From: Pseudomonadota bacterium
GTDB lineage: Bacteria; Pseudomonadota; Gammaproteobacteria; Burkholderiales; Casimicrobiaceae
NCBI GenBank assembly: GCA_018241765.1
Contig: JAFEDD010000002.1
Coordinates: forward strand, 159,778-223,777
Direction of reading: 5' to 3'
DNA length: 64,000 nt
The position numbers and the translations under genes are program-made. Each line of letters opens with the position of its first letter. The stretch's first letter is position 1. The notes under the pieces were generated by a model that made no database searches, was not told where the DNA came from, and was given only the letters and a program-made list of their open reading frames with translations. Shown here in pieces: positions 46,472-55,852 of this stretch.

Positions 46472-47730
46472 AGTACGCCATCCCTCTGTAGCAAGACTTC
46501 AAGCTCATTCAGCCCATTAGCAAGTACGCTCCTGTATGCCAACCTAACAGCGGGCTCGGCAAATGCCAGAGAGGCCCCCAAGAACCGGTCCAAGCCCTTC
46601 TGCCGGGCCGTGAGTACGGCAAGGGCTGCAGCCATCGCGTCATCAGGTCCACTAGCCTTGTTCGCATCGGCCAACGAGCGGTGTACGTAGTCGGTTGTAT
46701 CGCGAGCAGGGTCCCAGGCGATAAATGCGGCTTTGCGAATCATGCAAGGAACACACCGGCCGCAGTGCCTTCGGTTGTAGGTGCGAAAACGGCCGCAACT
46801 CGTGGAGTCCGCCGCCAACTGCTGAAGCAGAGGCTGGTTGAGACACTCGTTGAGCATCTGGCCCTTGGTTTTGAACTGATAGGGAAGTTCAAGCCGAACA
46901 GGCACATCCAATCCGTCCAGCACACTCTGCAACATTGCGATGAACTGCGGGTGCGTGGTCCGGGTGCTCAAACTAGAGACGCGTCCTGGCACCAAAGGCG
47001 GATTGATGCAAATGAATCCATTTTCTGGAACAAACACCTGGACAGGATCACTGGCAACCCGCGAGGCAGCCAGCACCGCGAACGCGTAAAAGGCCAGAGA
47101 CCGAGCGCGCGTTGAAGTCTCACGTTGGCCGCTAAAGCTGATGCCATGACTCCACTGCCAGTGAGACCCCACACCGCCAAGCTGCGCTGCGTAATTCCTC
47201 TGACGCTGAGAGTCCTCATGTGCCAGCTGCGACACAAACATCGGGCGGCGACCTTGTGCAACAAGGTCTATCCCCCCGATGAGGCTATCGAGGCCGCCTG
47301 ATAGCAGGGATACGCAGTCGTGCGCAGTCGCAACGGGCCTGCCATCCGGTGGCGCTGCACCGCCAGCTACGAAATGGAGCTTCCAGTAGTCGCCAGTGAG
47401 AACCTTGAGAAGTGCTTCAAGTTGTTCTTGGAAAGGCAGCCAGCGCAGTGGCTCATGCAGGCCGACAGTGAGCTCAATCACGCGCGTCCAGCCATCCGCA
47501 CTCGTGCTTCGAAGACAGGCCAAGTCGGCGGCGCAAACTGCTAGGCAGAACTGAACGAAGTCCCAGACCTGAGCGCTCGGTGCGAACCCGCGCCGCTTCA
47601 ACGAACCTCGCCATCCTTTCGCGATGGTGCCAACTCCGGGGCGTCGGGCGCTCTTGAAGTAGGTAAATGCGAGTTCCCCGGCATCGAGACGCGCAGGCAA
47701 GAAGTCAGGTGTTGTACATAGAACTTTCAT
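46468..47730 (-). CDS. qatC: Qat anti-phage system QueC-like protein QatC
   Basis: 420 residues. The C-terminal two thirds resemble QueC (7-cyano-7-deazaguanine synthase). They have the PP-loop SLLSGGLDSLIGGIDLV near residue 140, and near residue 320 the zinc site CGRFRTYNRRHCGRCVPC. The N-terminal 120 residues are an extra domain absent from housekeeping QueC. No other queuosine genes are near. In Qat systems (Gao et al. 2020) this is the third component. It overlaps qatB and qatD by four bases each. Confidence 0.92.
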   Translation of the reverse strand: MKVLCTTPDFLPARLDAGELAFTYFKSARRPGVGTIAKGWRGSLKRRGFAPSAQVWDFVQFCLAVCAADLACLRSTSADGWTRVIELTVGLHEPLRWLPFQEQLEALLKVLTGDYWKLHFVAGGAAPPDGRPVATAHDCVSLLSGGLDSLIGGIDLVAQGRRPMFVSQLAHEDSQRQRNYAAQLGGVGSHWQWSHGISFSGQRETSTRARSLAFYAFAVLAASRVASDPVQVFVPENGFICINPPLVPGRVSSLSTRTTHPQFIAMLQSVLDGLDVPVRLELPYQFKTKGQMLNECLNQPLLQQLAADSTSCGRFRTYNRRHCGRCVPCMIRKAAFIAWDPARDTTDYVHRSLADANKASGPDDAMAAALAVLTARQKGLDRFLGASLAFAEPAVRLAYRSVLANGLNELEVLLQRDGVL

Positions 47731-48590
47731 TCGACAAATACCTCAAGGGTTGAGGCCAAGACTTCACTGGCAAGTCGTTGATGGTCAATCCCGCGTGGTC
47801 CTTGTCGGTCAAGAACCACCTTGACTTGCGCGTTGACATATTCCTTGATGTCGTTCCGATACAGCTGGATTTGCCGCGCGTCGAACTTAAGCTTCTCGTA
47901 TGTTTGACCCAGTTGCAGGTCAACGCGATTACATAGGTCGTTGGCGACGATGTAGCCGATGAGGTCCCCGATTTGTGCATCTGTTAGGTTGAAGATGTCG
48001 ACTTCAGGGGCTACCTCGTACAGCTGACCAAGCGCTTCTGCCGCAGCGTTCCGAATGGACTCTTCGTCGACACTTCCTGTGTTCGGAAGAACTTCTTTGA
48101 CCACCTCCAGGACGAGGTCGTTTGCTGAAAGGTTCTGGGCACGAACCCGCTGCACCCAGTCGACAACTCGTGGGTCTGTGGCATCCCGTGCGGACGCAAG
48201 AAATTGCCCCAGTTGGCCGGCCCCCTGAGCCGTCGCTCGCATGGTGGCCGCTGCTCGTCGCGGGCCGCCCATTCCCTTGCTGACCATGCTCTTGGTCGCA
48301 GTGCGCAGAGCTTCGCGCCCCCCGCCACCAAGGAATGCCGACATGCCAGAACGGGCTGGAGCAAAGCGGCGGTCAGGCGCTAGCGCAGGCCCGGTCACAT
48401 CACCTTCTTCACCGCTAGCCGCGTCGCCCTGCCCGTCAGCGTTGGCGTCGTTGGCATCAGCCGGAGAAGGACCTTCGCCATCACCAGGCGCAGGGCTTTC
48501 TCCGCCATTGCCGCCTTCGGGCGGCGACAGCCACTCAGGATCAAAGGGGGAGCGCGAGCCACCACCTTTGCTTGATGTTGACGTTCCCAT
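47727..48590 (-). CDS. qatB: Qat anti-phage system protein QatB
   Basis: 287 residues. The N-terminal 65 residues are low-complexity, Gly/Ser/Asp rich and probably disordered, beginning MGTSTSSKGGG with Gly at position 2. The remainder is helical (GREALRTATKSMVSKGMGGP then RRAAATMRATAQGAGQLGQF ... VDWVQRVRAQNLSANDLVLE). No enzyme motif is seen. The start shares one base with the qatA stop. The identity follows from the gene order and the characteristic N-terminus. Confidence 0.88.
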   Translation of the reverse strand: MGTSTSSKGGGSRSPFDPEWLSPPEGGNGGESPAPGDGEGPSPADANDANADGQGDAASGEEGDVTGPALAPDRRFAPARSGMSAFLGGGGREALRTATKSMVSKGMGGPRRAAATMRATAQGAGQLGQFLASARDATDPRVVDWVQRVRAQNLSANDLVLEVVKEVLPNTGSVDEESIRNAAAEALGQLYEVAPEVDIFNLTDAQIGDLIGYIVANDLCNRVDLQLGQTYEKLKFDARQIQLYRNDIKEYVNAQVKVVLDRQGPRGIDHQRLASEVLASTLEVFVE

Positions 48591-50431
48591 CAGCGCGCTC
48601 CTTTCCTGGCTTGTTCAATGGCTTGCTTGACCGGTCTGGAAGCATCACCGGAGGCATGCCACTGATCGAGCACAGGACGAGCCCACGTCTGCTCATACAG
48701 GAGAGGGACGAGCCCTGGGCCGACCTCCTTGATGGGCGCCTGGGCCAGCAAAGCGGCGGCCTTTGCACCAAGGTCAGGAAAGATCTTGGAGATTTCCAGT
48801 AATGACACAACGTCTTCGGTTTGTCGCCAGTTTCGCTTTGGTGACTTCAGTTGCCACACCTTGGCCATTACAGCGTCAGCCTGACTCACTCCAGCTGCTC
48901 GAATTGCCTGTGTCAGCGGCTCATTTGCGCTGGTCGCAACCATCAGCGCATCCCGCAAGGCACGGCCTTCGGTCGTCAAGCTGTCGTCACCGAAGTCCCG
49001 CATCGCGGAGTCCCTGCTCAGGTGGAGCAATGGGCGCAAGTCCATTTCGCCAAGTGCAGGCTCTAGTCCAAGCCATTCCTTATGGAAAAACTCATCCTTG
49101 AATGGCTCTGGTAAGGCCACACCTTCTCGGGCCGCGTGCTCAGCCACTCGAATCATATCGACACGTCCTTCCGTCGCGGAAGTGACTCGGCCTGCAAGCG
49201 CGTTTGCCAAGGCTTCGTCGCAGCGCTCCAAGAGGTGCCATTTGGCCAAGGCCTTGAGGTCCAATTCAATCCCCTGAGGCTTGGCTAGGGCTGACCGGAG
49301 AAAGACCGTGTTGAGGAACCGCTTCATCAGGCGCGGATTGGCGTTTACCTTGCTCGAACTCGTGAGCAGCGGTGCCAACCCCTCAGCCAATTCCATCAGC
49401 TCGACCAAGTGAGCGTTCTGAGGATTGATGAGGCCCTTCAAAAATTCCAGCGTCACCGCATCACCGCGCCAACTGGTCTTGAGGCGTTCAGAGACGGCCT
49501 GAACCGCGCGAGTGAACTGACCATCAACGAACTGACCGTCAGCAACGGCCCGTTCCAGCAGTAACAACGCCAGGTAGGCCTTTGCCTCATTCACACCTAG
49601 CCTTGGCACATGCAGCGGGACCTGGATAAGCTTGTCGAAATAGTTCGTCGCAACCTCATCACTGATGCCCGTCCCCGCAAAGTGCACTCGCACAGCGCCT
49701 CGGATGAACTCGTTGTCGGCCGCAACAACAAACGCGCTGCGCTTCAGGAACAGCAGCAAGCGAATGGATTCAAGTGTCGAAATGGCCGTCTGCGGGAGAC
49801 AGCGATCAAGGTCGTCCACGAACACAACAAGGGTAATCTTCAGCTCTTCCAGAAGCTCCTCAAGCGCATCTCGAAACGCCTGAATTTCGCCTGGCAGAGA
49901 GACCGGCTCGGCAGGCTTCAGTAGGCCCCAATCCTCATCCTTCTCGGCCTTGTCGTCAGCGGCCTCTCCCTGTTCGTCGCCAAAGCCAAACTTTGCGAGC
50001 GTGCGTCCAATCAAGCCAATAGGAATGCCTGTGGCGATCGTTGCGGCCGCCTCGCCACCGAGTTGAACGATTCGCAGCAGATTGATGCGTTGAAGAAGCC
50101 TTTTGGCTTTCTTCAACAGCCCCTCGTTGGAGGAAGCTCGGCGCAACACTTCATCACCGACCATTTGAAGAAGAGCACTACGTGCGCCTTCGAAGTCCTG
50201 ATACAGCCAAGGATTGAAGGTGACCACCACGTACGTATTCTTGTCGGGGTCTGCGTCGACGTTCAGCCGTGACGCGACCATGCGTACCAATGAGGATTTC
50301 CCAACGCCCCAGCCGCCGGATACGCCAATGGAAATGGGCTGGCCGTTGGCCTGCTGCAGTAGCTTTGCGCAGGCATCCGCAACGACGCCGAAATTCAAGT
50401 AGTCCGTGGTTGTTTCATTGTCATGCCACAT
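48590..50431 (-). CDS. qatA: Qat anti-phage system KAP-family ATPase QatA
   Basis: 613 residues. It is a KAP P-loop NTPase: Walker A GVSGGWGVGKSSLVRMVASR at residues 36-55, FNPWLYQDFEGARSALLQMV near residue 72 (KAP hallmark W) and Walker B LVVFVDDLDRCLPQTAISTL near residue 203. A hydrophobic patch IATGIPIGLIGR lies inside the N-terminal half, where KAP proteins often carry membrane segments. It is first in the operon. The gap to hsdR upstream is only 26 bases on the same strand, so co-transcription with the restriction system is possible. Confidence 0.92.
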   Translation of the reverse strand: MWHDNETTTDYLNFGVVADACAKLLQQANGQPISIGVSGGWGVGKSSLVRMVASRLNVDADPDKNTYVVVTFNPWLYQDFEGARSALLQMVGDEVLRRASSNEGLLKKAKRLLQRINLLRIVQLGGEAAATIATGIPIGLIGRTLAKFGFGDEQGEAADDKAEKDEDWGLLKPAEPVSLPGEIQAFRDALEELLEELKITLVVFVDDLDRCLPQTAISTLESIRLLLFLKRSAFVVAADNEFIRGAVRVHFAGTGISDEVATNYFDKLIQVPLHVPRLGVNEAKAYLALLLLERAVADGQFVDGQFTRAVQAVSERLKTSWRGDAVTLEFLKGLINPQNAHLVELMELAEGLAPLLTSSSKVNANPRLMKRFLNTVFLRSALAKPQGIELDLKALAKWHLLERCDEALANALAGRVTSATEGRVDMIRVAEHAAREGVALPEPFKDEFFHKEWLGLEPALGEMDLRPLLHLSRDSAMRDFGDDSLTTEGRALRDALMVATSANEPLTQAIRAAGVSQADAVMAKVWQLKSPKRNWRQTEDVVSLLEISKIFPDLGAKAAALLAQAPIKEVGPGLVPLLYEQTWARPVLDQWHASGDASRPVKQAIEQARKGAR

Positions 50432-50457
50432 GTTCCCCCCCCCTGATAATCGAGTGC

Positions 50458-53400
50458 TTATAGTTGCCCGCCTACACCCTTGAACTTCTCAACAAAGGCT
50501 GCAATCTTCTGGAAGACAGTCTGCTTCTTGGTCAGAAATTGCGGGTTCAATGGGCTCATCTTGGGCAGAACCGCGTTGAGCTCCGTGCCGTTCTCGCTGG
50601 CGAACTCACGCTTGAGTGAAGTGGTGATGTATCGCTTGGCGGCCTCAGCGTTGAGGCTCTCGGTGGTGATCAACTCCTGCGCTTCGCGCTGCTGCTCCGC
50701 TTGAGCAAACTTGAAGAACGCATCGATCACGCTGGCCTTGTCACCGATCTGGTCCAAATCGGTCTGGTTGATGAAGTCCACCACCAGACTTTCTTTCGCG
50801 CGGTTGCCCAGGCTGGCACGAATCACACGCCGCACTTCATCCACCAGTTCAGACTTGCTCTTGGTCTTCTTGTTGTGCTCGAAGATCAGTTCGAGGATGT
50901 AGTCCAGGTTGATTTCCTGAGACTTCAATAGGTCCACCTCAAAAACCACGTCATCCCAGTCAATGGTGGACTTCTCTTTCTCCGCCCCCGCCTTCTCTCG
51001 GCGTAGCCAGTCGCGCACGTCGTTGTAGGTCGAGCGATAGTCCTGAACCTTCCGCTCGGGTGGGAGCGTGATGGCTTGCAGTGCGGTCAGATCTTCATCA
51101 CTCAGGTAGTGCCTGGCCTTGAACGCCTCAACTGCGGCAGGGTCGGCCAGATCGACGCTTTGCAACTCTTTCAAGCTGGCAAATTCGTCATAGTTCTGCA
51201 GCACGTTCTCGACGCGTAGGTACTCGCCGAACAGTTTGGCGAAGGCCTTCTTATCCGACTCCTTCTCAATGGCAGCAGGGTTGGGGAAACGTGCTTCCAG
51301 TTCCTGCACCACATCCTTGAAGCCTCGACGCGCCTCACCGGTGGCCGCATCGGTGAAGCCTTCCATGTACTCCTTGTAGCTCTTCTCCAGCACCACGTTC
51401 TTGGTGTTCTTGTCACCGAACAGGGTAATGGCGTCGATGGTCGCCTGCTCCATGTCGCGGAAGGTGACGATGTTGCCGAAGGTCTTGGTGGCGTCAAAGA
51501 TGCGGTTGGTACGCGAGTAGGCCTGCATCAGTCCGTGGAAGCGCAGGTTCTTGTCGACAAACAGCGTGTTGAGCGTGGGGGCATCAAAGCCGGTCAGGAA
51601 CATGCCCACCACGATGAGCAGATCGATTTCCTTTGCTTTGACCTGCTTGGCCAGATCTCGGTAGTAGTTCTGAAAGCCGTTGCTGTCCACGCTGAAGTTG
51701 GTCTTGAACAGCGCGTTGTAGTCAGCGATGGCCGCGCTCAGGAACTCCTTGGCGCTGCTGTTCATGGCCGAGACATCAAAGCTCTCGTCCTGAATGTCGC
51801 CAATCGCGTCCTGCTCCTCGTTTGCTGCGAACGAGAAGATGGTCGCCACTTTCAGCGGCTTGTCGCTGTTCTTCTGCAACTCGCGGAAGCACTCGTAGTA
51901 CAGCTTGGCGGCATCCACACTGCTGACCGCAAACATGGCGTTGAAGCCCTTGTTGCCCGCGTGCAGGCGGTGGGTCTTTTGCCGGTAGTTGTTCAGGATG
52001 TACTGGGTGATCTCGCAGATGCGATCAGGGTGCAGCAGGGCCTGCTTGTTCTCGGCTGCACTCAGCTTCTTCTCGTCCTGCTCGGTCTCGATGGCCTTGA
52101 ACTGAGGACGAACGTCGTTGTAGTCCACCTTGAACTTCAACACCTTCTCGTCACGAATGGCATCGGTGATCACGTATGAGTGCAGCTCACGGCCAAACAC
52201 GCTCGCCGTGGTCTCGGCACCCAAAGCGTTCTCCGGGAAGATTGGCGTGCCGGTGAAGCCGAACTGGCAGAACTTCTTGAACTTCTTCTTCAGGTTCTTC
52301 TGGGCTTCACCAAACTGGCTGCGGTGGCACTCATCGAAGATGAAGACCACCTGCTTGCCGTAGATGGGCAAGTCGGCCTCGCTCTTCATCAGGTTGTTGA
52401 GCTTCTGGATGGTCGTGACGACGATCTTGTTGTCGTCCTTCTCCAGATTGCGCTTCAGCCCCGCCGTGCTATCCGAACCATTGACGCTGTCCGGCGAAAA
52501 GCGCTGGTACTCCTTCATGGTCTGGTAGTCCAGATCCTTGCGGTCCACCACGAAGAACACCTTATCGATGAAGTCCAGCTCGGTGGCCAGGCGCGCGGCC
52601 TTGAAACTGGTCAGGGTCTTGCCGCTGCCGGTGGTATGCCAGATGAAGCCGCCACTTTCCGTCTTGCTCCAGTTCTTGGCTTGGTGGCTGCTCCTGATCT
52701 TCCACAAAATGCGTTCCGTGGCAGCGATCTGGTAAGGGCGCATCACCAGCAGCGTGTTGCTGACGTCGAACACCGAGTAATGCAGCAGCACGTTGAGCAA
52801 CGTGTGTTTCTGGAAGAAGGTGGCCGTGAAGTCCTTCAGGTCCTTGATCAGCGTGTTGTCCGCCTTCGCCCAGTTCATGGTGAAGTCGAAGCTATTCTTG
52901 TTGCGCTGGGTGGTGTTGGCGAAGTAGCGGCTATCGGTGCCGTTCGAGATCACGAACAGCTGCAGGAACTTGAACAGGGACTGCTCGCTGTTGAAGCTCT
53001 CCTTGCTGTAGCGGTGCACCTGGTTGAAGGCTTCGCGGATCGCCACTCCGCGCTTCTTCAGCTCCACCTGCACCAATGGCAAGCCATTGACCAAGATCGT
53101 CACGTCATAGCGGTTGGCGTGCGTGCCAGTCTGCTCGAACTGCTTGATCACCTGCACCTTGTTGCGGGTGACGTTCTTCTTGTCCAGCAGATAGATGTTC
53201 TGGATGCGCCCGTCGTCGAAGACGAAGTCGTGGATGTAGTCGTCGTGAACCTTGCGAGTCTTCTCGACGATGCCATCACTGGGCTTGTCCAGCCAAGATT
53301 CGACGAATCGCATCCATTCGCCATCGGTGAACTGCACGGCGTTGAGTGCCTGCAGCTGCACACGCACGTTGTCCAGCAGATCGACAGGGGTCTTGATGGC

Positions 53401-53556
53401 CGAGGCAAACTCGTAGCCCTGATTGACCAGATCCTGGATCAGCTCACGTTCCAGATCACTTTCGCTCTGGTAGCTCTCGGCGACTTTCCATTCACGGGCG
53501 TACTTGTCCAGAACGATGAAATTGTTCGATTCGGCAATGGTCTTGTAATCGCTCAT
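50458..53556 (-). CDS. hsdR: Type I restriction enzyme (type IC) R subunit HsdR
   Basis: 1032 residues, the size of EcoR124I HsdR. The PD-(D/E)xK nuclease residues fall at Asp151, Glu165 and Lys167 ([20 protein letters not shown]) and the Walker A lysine at Lys313 ([17 protein letters not shown]), the same numbers I recall for EcoR124I. The DEAD-type box is [12 protein letters not shown] near residue 408. It translocates and cuts unmodified DNA together with HsdM and HsdS. It is separated from hsdS by prrC and starts three bases after the prrC stop. Confidence 0.97.
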   Translation of the reverse strand: MSDYKTIAESNNFIVLDKYAREWKVAESYQSESDLERELIQDLVNQGYEFASAIKTPVDLLDNVRVQLQALNAVQFTDGEWMRFVESWLDKPSDGIVEKTRKVHDDYIHDFVFDDGRIQNIYLLDKKNVTRNKVQVIKQFEQTGTHANRYDVTILVNGLPLVQVELKKRGVAIREAFNQVHRYSKESFNSEQSLFKFLQLFVISNGTDSRYFANTTQRNKNSFDFTMNWAKADNTLIKDLKDFTATFFQKHTLLNVLLHYSVFDVSNTLLVMRPYQIAATERILWKIRSSHQAKNWSKTESGGFIWHTTGSGKTLTSFKAARLATELDFIDKVFFVVDRKDLDYQTMKEYQRFSPDSVNGSDSTAGLKRNLEKDDNKIVVTTIQKLNNLMKSEADLPIYGKQVVFIFDECHRSQFGEAQKNLKKKFKKFCQFGFTGTPIFPENALGAETTASVFGRELHSYVITDAIRDEKVLKFKVDYNDVRPQFKAIETEQDEKKLSAAENKQALLHPDRICEITQYILNNYRQKTHRLHAGNKGFNAMFAVSSVDAAKLYYECFRELQKNSDKPLKVATIFSFAANEEQDAIGDIQDESFDVSAMNSSAKEFLSAAIADYNALFKTNFSVDSNGFQNYYRDLAKQVKAKEIDLLIVVGMFLTGFDAPTLNTLFVDKNLRFHGLMQAYSRTNRIFDATKTFGNIVTFRDMEQATIDAITLFGDKNTKNVVLEKSYKEYMEGFTDAATGEARRGFKDVVQELEARFPNPAAIEKESDKKAFAKLFGEYLRVENVLQNYDEFASLKELQSVDLADPAAVEAFKARHYLSDEDLTALQAITLPPERKVQDYRSTYNDVRDWLRREKAGAEKEKSTIDWDDVVFEVDLLKSQEINLDYILELIFEHNKKTKSKSELVDEVRRVIRASLGNRAKESLVVDFINQTDLDQIGDKASVIDAFFKFAQAEQQREAQELITTESLNAEAAKRYITTSLKREFASENGTELNAVLPKMSPLNPQFLTKKQTVFQKIAAFVEKFKGVGGQL

Positions 53557-53559
53557 TCG

Positions 53560-54672
53560 TCAGGCGCCTTGTTGTTGCCAAAAGCCATGGCTGTTCTTCA
53601 GGTGGTCTAGCAACAGTTGGACCGTGACGCGCTCCTGCGGCGTGGGCTCCGCAACCGCCTCATTGGATAGCGTGCTATGGCTGGTGAAATTAATAATTCG
53701 GCTGTAGTAAAGCTGCTTGTCATCAGGTAAAAGCTCAGACCACTTGGGGTAGCCCAGAAAGCTGGCCGTCTTCTCGTACAGATTGCGCAGCAGGGTGAAG
53801 TGATATCGCTCAACTTTACTGTCGGCAATCGCCTGTTCGATGGTCTGCACAAGGTGCAAATGATAGGAAAAACTCTTATTGGAGTCGCCGGACTTCTCAG
53901 TCAGCGAGAAGCTACCATCGTCAAAGCGCTCCAGCATATAGCATGCCTTGTTGCTGAACTCATTGAACAGTACGTTGTAAAACAGTGGGCTATGCGTGGT
54001 GATGATGAACTTCAGGTCGGATTGGCTAGACTTGATCAGCGCAGCGAGGTTCACCGCCAGCTCGATCAGGTGGTTTTCATCCAGCGAGCTTACCGGGTCA
54101 TCAACAAAGACATGGGTCAGCTTGTTGAAGACATCGGTGGACCGGTCGGCGACCTCCGGGATATTCAACTCGGCAATCACCTGCTCCAACAGGGCGTTGA
54201 ACACACTCCAGATGAAGTTGCTTTCCTCGCCCTTGGAAATCTTGATATGCGGCTCAGATTGCTGATTGCCACGCTCGAACGAGAAGCTGACCGACGAGAA
54301 GTCTGCGCTGAAATGCGGCGTCAGTTTGTCGCTGGTGTAACGCTGAAAGGTGGTGATGATGCTTTGGTCTTGCCCTTGCTCTTCCAGCACCCACTTGGTG
54401 AAGGCGTTGGGCTGGATCTCCAGCTTCGGTTCAGCATCCTGCCCTAGGTCGTTGTCCCAGTAAAACAAGTCTTCGGTGAAAGCGCTGTAATAAATAATCT
54501 TCTTGTCGGCCAACTCCGATGATGCATCGTCACCTGCCTGCTTTGGGTCAATCTCTTGCTTGAACGCCCGCGACAGGCGTGTTTTGCCCGTGCCATTGAA
54601 GGCATAAATCAGCTGCACCTTTTTGTCGGTGCCGTTTAGCTGTTGGGCGATTTCCGCGAGCGTCTTCCTCAT
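53560..54672 (-). CDS. prrC: Anticodon nuclease PrrC
   Basis: 370 residues. The N-terminal ABC-like ATPase domain has YAFNGTGKTRLSRAFK (P-loop, 23-38), a signature SKGEESNFIW near 146, VFVDDPVSSLDENHLIELAV near 188 and ITTHSP. The C-terminal nuclease domain carries Arg296, Glu300 (LLRNLYEKTASF) and His332 (NFTSHSTLS). The spacing is identical to Arg320-Glu324-His356 of E. coli PrrC, so the catalytic triad is intact. PrrC cleaves tRNA-Lys at the anticodon when phage proteins such as T4 Stp inhibit the linked restriction enzyme. It is nested between hsdS and hsdR as in the prrABCD locus. It is about 26 residues shorter than E. coli PrrC, mostly at the N-terminus. Confidence 0.94.
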   Translation of the reverse strand: MRKTLAEIAQQLNGTDKKVQLIYAFNGTGKTRLSRAFKQEIDPKQAGDDASSELADKKIIYYSAFTEDLFYWDNDLGQDAEPKLEIQPNAFTKWVLEEQGQDQSIITTFQRYTSDKLTPHFSADFSSVSFSFERGNQQSEPHIKISKGEESNFIWSVFNALLEQVIAELNIPEVADRSTDVFNKLTHVFVDDPVSSLDENHLIELAVNLAALIKSSQSDLKFIITTHSPLFYNVLFNEFSNKACYMLERFDDGSFSLTEKSGDSNKSFSYHLHLVQTIEQAIADSKVERYHFTLLRNLYEKTASFLGYPKWSELLPDDKQLYYSRIINFTSHSTLSNEAVAEPTPQERVTVQLLLDHLKNSHGFWQQQGA

Positions 54673-54673
54673 G

Positions 54674-55852
54674 TTATGCCTCTACCTCCTCAGGCTTGGG
54701 GAAGCTCAACAGCAAATCGCGGTAGTAGGCGTATTGCTTTTGGCGTAGCGCGATTTCGCGCGGCAAGCCTTCGGTGAGGGAGGCTGTCAGCGCGTCGAAT
54801 TTGTCGAGAATGGTGACGATGCGGGCCTGCTCAGCAAGCGATTTTTCAGGATCACCAGGGCATGGTAGTGGGATCTTTATGTCCTTCAGCATTGGCTTGG
54901 TAAGTTGAGGTATACCTGCTTCAGGAACCTTGTAATCACTTTCGATAGTCTTCATGAAGTAGTAGGCGTACTTCAGGTTGATTTCTGTTCTAGGCGTTAA
55001 GACCAAAAGTCGCACGATTGGAAAGAATGGCACATCCTGGTAGCTCGTCCATCCAATGGTGCCGCGTGCCGAAATGGTCAAACTAGGCTTTTCGATCTTG
55101 GCCTTGTTGGTCCAGCCGTATAGCGATTTTTCGCCAATTCCGTTCGAAAGAATCGGAACACTGAACTCTTCTGTTTGCTCATCGGATAGAGCGTCTTTTG
55201 GAGCATCTCCGCCCGCGAAGATGTCGAAGATATCCTCTAGCGATTTCCACTCCACATCCCCATCTTCAAAACTCAACAACTGGTCGCGATAGTAGTTGTA
55301 TTGTTTTTTTCGTGCGGCCAGCTCGGCGGTCAGCTCGGCGGTCAGCTCGGTGAAGGCGTCCAGAATGCGCACGATTTCGGTTTGGATTTCAAGCGACTTT
55401 TTGGGGTCGTCTGGGCAGGGGATGGGGATCAGTAAATCCTTCAAGTTGCTTGCATTCAATGCAGGAATGCCGTCATATGTGCAAAGCGCTTGGATTTCAG
55501 GCTGCAATTCGAGCAGCAGGTGATAAAGGAACCGAATGCTGACCAGCTGCGGATTTTTGATCGTAACCGAATAGTTCAAATTTCCTCGGAAATATTTCCC
55601 TGGTTGCCATGTTACTGAACCAACTCCTGCACCTCGTGACGTAATACCAATTGGGTCGTTGTCAGTGTTCCATTCATCAATAAACCCGAGTGGCTCTCGT
55701 CCACTATTAATAACGGGGTACTCACCCGGATTTGCGGAGATCATTTTTTTATTGACTGCTTGGCCAGTCTTGATTGACGTGATTTCCCCCAACGTCCTCC
55801 ACTCCACCGCCACCTCATCCAATAGCTTGTCCAAGAAGTTCACGCTACTCAT
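54674..55852 (-). CDS. hsdS: Type I restriction-modification specificity subunit HsdS (type IC)
   Basis: 392 residues from the ATG at 55852 ([18 protein letters not shown]), which overlaps the hsdM stop as ATGA. The alternative ATG at 55870 has a GGAG five bases upstream and would add six residues, so the start is not certain. Two target-recognition domains, each opening with a W-(R/K)-x-L segment ([15 protein letters not shown] and [15 protein letters not shown]), alternate with conserved helices ([31 protein letters not shown]). Between the two halves lies a tandem TAEL repeat that sets the spacing between half-sites in the EcoR124 family. The DNA target cannot be read from sequence. Confidence 0.95.
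   Translation of the reverse strand: MSSVNFLDKLLDEVAVEWRTLGEITSIKTGQAVNKKMISANPGEYPVINSGREPLGFIDEWNTDNDPIGITSRGAGVGSVTWQPGKYFRGNLNYSVTIKNPQLVSIRFLYHLLLELQPEIQALCTYDGIPALNASNLKDLLIPIPCPDDPKKSLEIQTEIVRILDAFTELTAELTAELAARKKQYNYYRDQLLSFEDGDVEWKSLEDIFDIFAGGDAPKDALSDEQTEEFSVPILSNGIGEKSLYGWTNKAKIEKPSLTISARGTIGWTSYQDVPFFPIVRLLVLTPRTEINLKYAYYFMKTIESDYKVPEAGIPQLTKPMLKDIKIPLPCPGDPEKSLAEQARIVTILDKFDALTASLTEGLPREIALRQKQYAYYRDLLLSFPKPEEVEA
55321..55350 (-). repeat. 12-bp tandem repeat in hsdS encoding TAEL-TAEL
   Basis: GCTCGGCGGTCA occurs twice in perfect tandem (55321-55332, 55333-55344) plus a third half unit, encoding [11 protein letters not shown] in the central spacer near residue 170. In EcoR124I and EcoR124II two versus three TAEL units change the recognition spacer from N6 to N7, so slippage here could switch specificity. 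Confidence 0.85.

Noticed and set aside
46468-47730. Queuosine biosynthesis gene queC
   Set aside because: It has a 120-residue extra N-terminal domain and no queD/queE/queF neighbours; the context is Qat.
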